From positions 176,522 to 240,521 of the forward strand of contig UCIA01000023.1 of the NCBI GenBank assembly GCA_900472295.1: 64,000 nt of DNA, in the 5' to 3' direction. Position 1 is the first letter of the stretch; each line of letters opens with the position of its first letter. This stretch comes from Hyphomicrobiales bacterium (GTDB lineage Bacteria > Pseudomonadota > Alphaproteobacteria > Rhizobiales > Rhizobiaceae). Below are positions 60,086 through 64,000 of the stretch, one piece after another. The notes under the pieces were generated by a model. The model was not told the origin of the DNA. It saw only the letters and a program-made list of their open reading frames with translations, and did not search any database. The position numbers were made by a program, and so were the translations under genes.

Positions 60086-60769
60086 TCAGCCTCGTTCGCT
60101 CAAGGGTTTGATTGCGGGAATGGTGTTGCTCGCGGGAATGAATTTGGTTTTGACGCCGGCGACCGGCGCGCCGAGTGCCGGGCGCGGGTCGAGCGCGCCG
60201 CCGGGGCTGAGGAACGACAGCAACAGCCTGTCGGCCTGCAGGCCGGCGCGGCTGAGGCGGGCGGGTGCGGCGGCCCGTGCGCCGGCCATGGCGGCGCGGC
60301 GCGTGGTGGTGAGGTTGACCTTCAGCTCGGCGACGCCGGCGGCATCGAACAGGCCGTTGGCGGTGGCAATGGCGCGGACGAGTGCATCGGCCTCGAACAG
60401 CTCCTGGCGCAACACCTCGACCAGGCGGGCGGCGTTGCGCCAGCGCCCGGTCAATGCGACGGCCTTGGCCGCGATCTCGTCGCCGAGGGCGGCAATGTCG
60501 GCGCGGGCTTCGCTCTCGGCGGCGTCGATGCGGCGCGTGTCGGCGAGGCAGATGGTTTTTTCCAGCAGTGCGATGGCGTCATTGCAGCCATCGAGCGCTG
60601 CACGTGCTGCGGCAAGGTCACCGTCGCCGAAGACGGCACGGTCTTCGGCCTGCTCCAACTCGCGCCGGCGGGCGACGGCGTCGTTGAGGTCGGTGTCGAG
60701 CAAGGCGATGACGGCAGCAAAATCGGCAGCCGTCCGCGCCTTGCCGAGGGTCTCGGCATGGGGGGGCAT
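60086..60769 (-). CDS. Helical phage protein of unknown function
   Basis: 227 residues, nearly all helical: DFAAVIALLDTDLNDAVARR, GDLAAARAALDGCNDAIALL, RLVEVLRQELFEADALVRAI. The last 60 residues are Pro/Ala-rich with hydrophobic patches (LQADRLLLSFLSPGG). Not recognised. Between tail tubular B-like and gp14-like genes, so probably structural. An intergenic host-type palindrome lies just upstream of it. Confidence 0.6.
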   Translation of the reverse strand: MPPHAETLGKARTAADFAAVIALLDTDLNDAVARRRELEQAEDRAVFGDGDLAAARAALDGCNDAIALLEKTICLADTRRIDAAESEARADIAALGDEIAAKAVALTGRWRNAARLVEVLRQELFEADALVRAIATANGLFDAAGVAELKVNLTTTRRAAMAGARAAAPARLSRAGLQADRLLLSFLSPGGALDPRPALGAPVAGVKTKFIPASNTIPAIKPLSERG

Positions 60770-60802
60770 TGGGGTGGGTTCCTTGTGAGGAGGGATGCGA
60801 CG

Positions 60803-60849
60803 GCGAAGCTGCCGATCTCCCCACTAGAGGGGGAGATTGGCAACTTCAC
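60803..60849. repeat. Intergenic palindromic repeat, copy 2
   Basis: GCGAAGCTGCCGATCTCC and GGAGATTGGCAACTTCAC form the same hairpin as the copy at 22195-22242, here between two phage structural genes and directly next to the stop of the tubular B-like gene. Confidence 0.75.
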
Positions 60850-63315
60850 CTACGGCTCGGCATCAAACACCGGCGTAAACGCCCGGATCGTGCAGGGCGT
60901 CGGGTTGACGTGGCGGATGCGGACCCTGCCCTGCCCTTCCCAGCTGTCGTCGACCGGCACATCGACATTGCCAGTGTAGAGTTTCGCCCTGCCGTCGGGC
61001 GCGACGATGCTCGGCATGCGCACACTCTCCCAGCGGCCGCGGATAAAGGACTGCACCTGCAGCCCGGTTGTATCGGTCTCCAGCAGCGACAGGATGATTT
61101 TGGCCACCTTCTTGCGGCGGCCGATGATCGAGCCGTCCTGGCCGCCGACGTCGAGCTCCAGCGTGTCGGCCTCGGACTGGAAGGGCAGCCCGACCTGCCA
61201 CTGCGCGGCTGTGGCGCCGCCGGGCAGCGTCACCTGGCCGGAGGCGACGGGCAGGCCGCGATAGACTTTGCCGCCGGCCAGCACGTCGACCAGCTGGCCG
61301 TTGAGATGGCCGAGTCCAGAGGCGACGTTGACCGCCGCGCCCGAATAGGTCATCCCGCAATCGACCTGGAAGGCATCCTCCAGCTGGCCATATTCGAACG
61401 GCGTGGTCATGATCTCGATGTAGCGCCGGGTCACCCCGCCAATGGTGCGCTTGACGATCAGCCAGATATCGTCGACGCCGTTCTGGCCGGGTGTCACCAC
61501 CGCGCTCTCGACGATCGGCCAGTCAGAACCTGCAAAACTGCCGCCGAAGCGATGGCGGTGCATGCCGCGCACCTCCTGGCTCGGCTGATGGGTGTAGCCG
61601 CCAAGCTCGCCATTTTTGAGCGGGAACCACAGCATCGGATCGGGATCGGTCTGGAAGGCGAGTTCGATTACCCCTTGCTTGGGAATGTGCTCGGAAATCT
61701 GGCCGATGTCGTCGGAGGTGAATTTGCTGGCCGAGGTCTGCGTCAGTTCTGCAATCGATTTGCGCGAGCGGGTGACATAGAGAAACGACTGGCCGGCATC
61801 GACCGGGCGGATGCGGGCGCAGCCGAAGGTGCGCGAGCGGCGGTTCTTGAACGAGGATGGCGTCAGCGCCTCGTCGATGCCGGAGCCCGACAGTGCCCTG
61901 ATGCCGCCCGACGTGCCGATCAAAAGCGCGCCATCGGAATCGGCGATCCAGACGATGTCGTTGGCCTGGCCGCCACCGGCCTGGATGAACTCCAGCGCGT
62001 CGTCGTCCTTCTCGCCCAGCGCGAAATTGTCGAAATCGCCGGTGGCCGAGGCATAGACGGAGAAGCGCCGGCTGAAGGCCAGCCGCTCCTCATAGAGCGA
62101 GCCGGACTCGACATATTTGCCGGGCACGAAAGTGCCCAGCCGCCAGCGCGTGATCGGGTTGGTGTTGGGAAGCGCGTGGCCGTAGAGGATGATCTTGACC
62201 ACGGTGGTGCTGGTGCGACTGGTGATCTTGGCCCAGCGCCACAGCCCGTCAGCGCCGAGCAGGCGCACCGCGCGGCCGACATCGGTGGTCTGGAAGCCGG
62301 CGCCGCCATTGATGCCGACGACCGAGGACGCGGTCAGATCGAACGGCGTCTGGTTGGACGCCGCAATGTGGAAGGCGATCTCGGCGAGATAGGTGTTGTT
62401 GGCATCGTCACCGCCACCGCCGGAAAAGACGAACTGATGGTATTCATAGGCGTTGGCGTTGGTGAATTCGTAGAAGCGGGTTTCGCCATTGCCCCAGCCG
62501 GCCTCTCCCGTCCTGGTATCGAGCGTCACCCAATTGGTGCCGTCGTTCGAGCCCTGGATTTCCCACGCGGTCGCATAGTCGAAGGCGCGGGTCGCCTGGT
62601 TGGCGGCCGTCACCCAGTAGGCATCGACCACGCGCTGGGCGCCACCGGCGGTGCGAAAGCGGACGAAGCCGTCGCCGCCACCGGAGATCAGAATATTCTG
62701 GGTCTTGTCGCGGTCGAAAATCGCCCAGGCATTGGCGCTGCCGCCACCGTCCGACGCGGTGCCGGAAGGCGTGGTGTTGCTGGTCATGTCAGGCGTCAGA
62801 TGACCGGTGTCGGCCGGCGTCAGCGTGGTATTGGTGGTGTTGATGTCGTCATAGGGACCGTCGAGGAATTCGAAGTCGGTCAATGCCCATGTGGTGTGCG
62901 CGGTGCGCGTCAGCACCTTGGGCGGATAGTTCTTGTGGGTGATCCACATCTGGTCGGCCGACTGCACATAGGCGAGATCGAACAGATCGGCCTCCAGATA
63001 AGGCGAGACCAGCTCGACCGTGCCGACGCGGGCGCCATAGGCATAGACCCTGATGTAGAGGTCGCCGAACTCCAGGCAGTAGGCCTGCTCTGAGGAGAAG
63101 ATGAACGGGATGGCGCGTGTCTTCTTCGCCGAATTCTTCACCTCGCCAACGAAATAGCTGCCGCCGCGGGCGCGGATGCCGCCATGCGGCAGCGTGACGA
63201 AGTTCTCGCATTTCGCCAGCGCCGCGCGGTAGAAATCGAGCGAGGCGCGGGCGTGCAGCCTGGGCGAAATCTCGCCGCGCGTAAAAACGTCCTGGATCGG
63301 GTAAAGCGCGGTCAT
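60850..63315 (-). CDS. Tail tubular protein B-like (T7 gp12 type)
   Basis: 821 residues, close to T7 gp12. Typical start LYPIQDVFTRGEISPRLHAR, followed by CENFVTLPHGGIRARGGSYF and RAIPFIFSSEQAYCLEFGDL, which mark the nozzle protein family. The middle has beta-propeller-like repeats (IVWIADSDGALLIGTSGGIR, FLYVTRSRKSIAELT). It would form the distal tail nozzle that binds the fibre. Its ATG overlaps the tubular A-like stop (ATGA). Confidence 0.88.
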   Translation of the reverse strand: MTALYPIQDVFTRGEISPRLHARASLDFYRAALAKCENFVTLPHGGIRARGGSYFVGEVKNSAKKTRAIPFIFSSEQAYCLEFGDLYIRVYAYGARVGTVELVSPYLEADLFDLAYVQSADQMWITHKNYPPKVLTRTAHTTWALTDFEFLDGPYDDINTTNTTLTPADTGHLTPDMTSNTTPSGTASDGGGSANAWAIFDRDKTQNILISGGGDGFVRFRTAGGAQRVVDAYWVTAANQATRAFDYATAWEIQGSNDGTNWVTLDTRTGEAGWGNGETRFYEFTNANAYEYHQFVFSGGGGDDANNTYLAEIAFHIAASNQTPFDLTASSVVGINGGAGFQTTDVGRAVRLLGADGLWRWAKITSRTSTTVVKIILYGHALPNTNPITRWRLGTFVPGKYVESGSLYEERLAFSRRFSVYASATGDFDNFALGEKDDDALEFIQAGGGQANDIVWIADSDGALLIGTSGGIRALSGSGIDEALTPSSFKNRRSRTFGCARIRPVDAGQSFLYVTRSRKSIAELTQTSASKFTSDDIGQISEHIPKQGVIELAFQTDPDPMLWFPLKNGELGGYTHQPSQEVRGMHRHRFGGSFAGSDWPIVESAVVTPGQNGVDDIWLIVKRTIGGVTRRYIEIMTTPFEYGQLEDAFQVDCGMTYSGAAVNVASGLGHLNGQLVDVLAGGKVYRGLPVASGQVTLPGGATAAQWQVGLPFQSEADTLELDVGGQDGSIIGRRKKVAKIILSLLETDTTGLQVQSFIRGRWESVRMPSIVAPDGRAKLYTGNVDVPVDDSWEGQGRVRIRHVNPTPCTIRAFTPVFDAEP

Positions 63316-63914
63316 CGGCTGGACACCCTGAAGTCGCCGCGCTGCTGCGCCCAGGAGCCGGTGTAGAGCCGGCCGCCGCGCTGGATGGCATTGGCACTGA
63401 AAGCGGCGTCGAGCGCGCGGTCATAGGCCGATCGGGCGATGTCGATCATGCCGGCCTTGTGGGTCAAGGGATGCGCGATCTTGATGGCAAGGGCGGAGAC
63501 CAGCACTTCGGTGAACAGCGCGTCCCAATCGTTGGGGTCGGTGAGATTGGCGATGTAGCGAATGGTGAGCGGCCCAGACTGGTCTGAGTAGATCAGCCCG
63601 GCTTCCTGGCGCCAGGAGATCGGCCCGCCGGCCGGCTCGCCATTTGCAGTCAGCGGCAGCGGCCGCAGGCAATCGACGGGCAGTTCATAGGCGAAATTCA
63701 AGGTGCAATCGCCGCTGCCGGTATCGGCGCCGGCGACGCTGGCGCCAAGGATAGCGAACACCCAGGCGTGCTTGGTGAGTTCGGCTTCCCGCGTCAGGTC
63801 GAAATGCAGGTTGAGCAGGCGCGCCGCCTTGACGTCCTGATCGAGACTGTCGATCGGCGCCTCGTCGAGGACGGCGAGCGCCATGTTGGCGATGTCGAGC
63901 GGGGTGATGGCCAT
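63312..63914 (-). CDS. Tail tubular protein A-like (T7 gp11 type)
   Basis: 200 residues, the size of T7 gp11. Start ITPLDIANMALAVLDEAPID and EAELTKHAWVFAILGASVAG, then FAYELPVDCLRPLPLTANGE and IRYIANLTDPNDWDALFTEV, which is the usual order of the family. It forms the adaptor ring between portal and nozzle. It is the first phage gene seen complete at this edge. Confidence 0.87.
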   Translation of the reverse strand: MAITPLDIANMALAVLDEAPIDSLDQDVKAARLLNLHFDLTREAELTKHAWVFAILGASVAGADTGSGDCTLNFAYELPVDCLRPLPLTANGEPAGGPISWRQEAGLIYSDQSGPLTIRYIANLTDPNDWDALFTEVLVSALAIKIAHPLTHKAGMIDIARSAYDRALDAAFSANAIQRGGRLYTGSWAQQRGDFRVSSR

Positions 63915-64000
63915 GGATCAGCGCCTCGTGGTGATGGGTGGGTGAAGTGCTTCTTTCTCCCCGTTCACGGGGAGAAATGCCCGGCAGGGCAATGAGGGGC
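63915..64000. repeat. Palindromic repeat at the right edge
   Basis: TTCTCCCCGT-TCACGGGGAGAA (about 63953-63974) and the flanking GAAATGCCCGGCAGGGCAATGA look like another mosaic intergenic repeat, cut by the window end. Confidence 0.55.

Larger units (their letters stand above)
50835..64000 (-). mobile_element. Late region of a podovirus-like prophage
   Basis: Contiguous minus-strand genes for a T7-type tail (tubular A-like and B-like, internal virion proteins), tail fibre and lysis. No integrase, terminase or capsid gene is visible, and the region continues past the right edge. The left limit is set between the last lysis gene (50835) and msrA; no attachment site or tRNA could be found there. 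Confidence 0.85.

Noticed and set aside
60769..63093. 774-codon plus-strand frame
   Set aside because: Shadow of the tail tubular B-like gene, without any recognisable domain.

Overview
The window is GC-rich alphaproteobacterial chromosome, most probably Mesorhizobium or a close relative (Hyphomicrobiales, Phyllobacteriaceae). The grounds are the aapJQMP general amino-acid ABC operon divergent from a metC-type lyase, the CIRCE-controlled groESL operon, ppk-ppx, an HWE histidine kinase, a PmtA-like methyltransferase, and GC-rich intergenic palindromes of the mosaic kind seen in that genus. No rRNA, tRNA, CRISPR array, integrase or complete insertion sequence was found.

From 1 to 50.8 kb the DNA is ordinary host chromosome, rich in small regulator/target pairs. 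1-5.2 kb: the end of an effector-binding-domain gene, a fused MarR-GNAT regulator with its own palindrome, an MFS exporter divergent from a TetR, and an ATP-grasp protein divergent from a methyltransferase. 5.3-8.4 kb: promoter, CIRCE, groES and groEL, then an AT-rich DUF805 gene followed by a second copy of the groEL 3' tail, which shows that something was inserted there. 8.4-14.2 kb: glyoxalase-like/LysR pair, a TetR-OsmC-SnoaL cassette flanked by a complete lysE and a duplicated lysE 3' end, small conserved genes, and a cold-shock gene. 14.6-22.2 kb: SDR-PmtA-like operon divergent from TetR, GST-YciI, CsbD, a Tat-exported phosphoesterase, TetR/NIPSNAP, and an internally deleted SDR pseudogene. 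22.3-31.7 kb: fumC, two DoxX genes, ppx-ppk, a zinc-finger protein, an FAD monooxygenase and an orphan antitoxin-like peptide. 31.7-41.7 kb: aapJQMP, metC, an HPP-CBS membrane protein, enoyl-CoA hydratase/TetR and an SLC13/ArsB-type transporter. 42-50.8 kb: many short proteins (ribbon-helix-helix, Cys-rich, secreted, small membrane), an HWE kinase, a GFA enzyme, two coupled glycosyltransferases and msrA.

From about 50.8 kb to the right edge lies the late region of a podovirus-like (T7-type tail) prophage, almost all on the minus strand. In order of transcription: tail tubular protein A-like, tail tubular protein B-like, a helical protein, a gp14-like internal virion protein, a 978-residue internal or ejected protein ending in a zincin-type HEFGH metallopeptidase domain, two small cargo-like genes around a MITE-like inverted repeat, an Ala/Ser/Thr-repeat tail fibre, a plus-strand glycosyltransferase cargo gene facing the fibre, then a compressed lysis cassette (GH108 endolysin, small membrane proteins, i-spanin-like and o-spanin-like proteins, holin-like protein). 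Head genes, terminase and integrase, if present, lie beyond the right edge. Host-type palindromic repeats inside this late operon suggest long residence in the chromosome.

The most unusual items are the virion protein with a C-terminal metallopeptidase, the antisense glycosyltransferase in the fibre-lysis interval, the groEL-tail and lysE-tail duplications, and an AGACCGGTCT-type site shared by three separate promoter regions.
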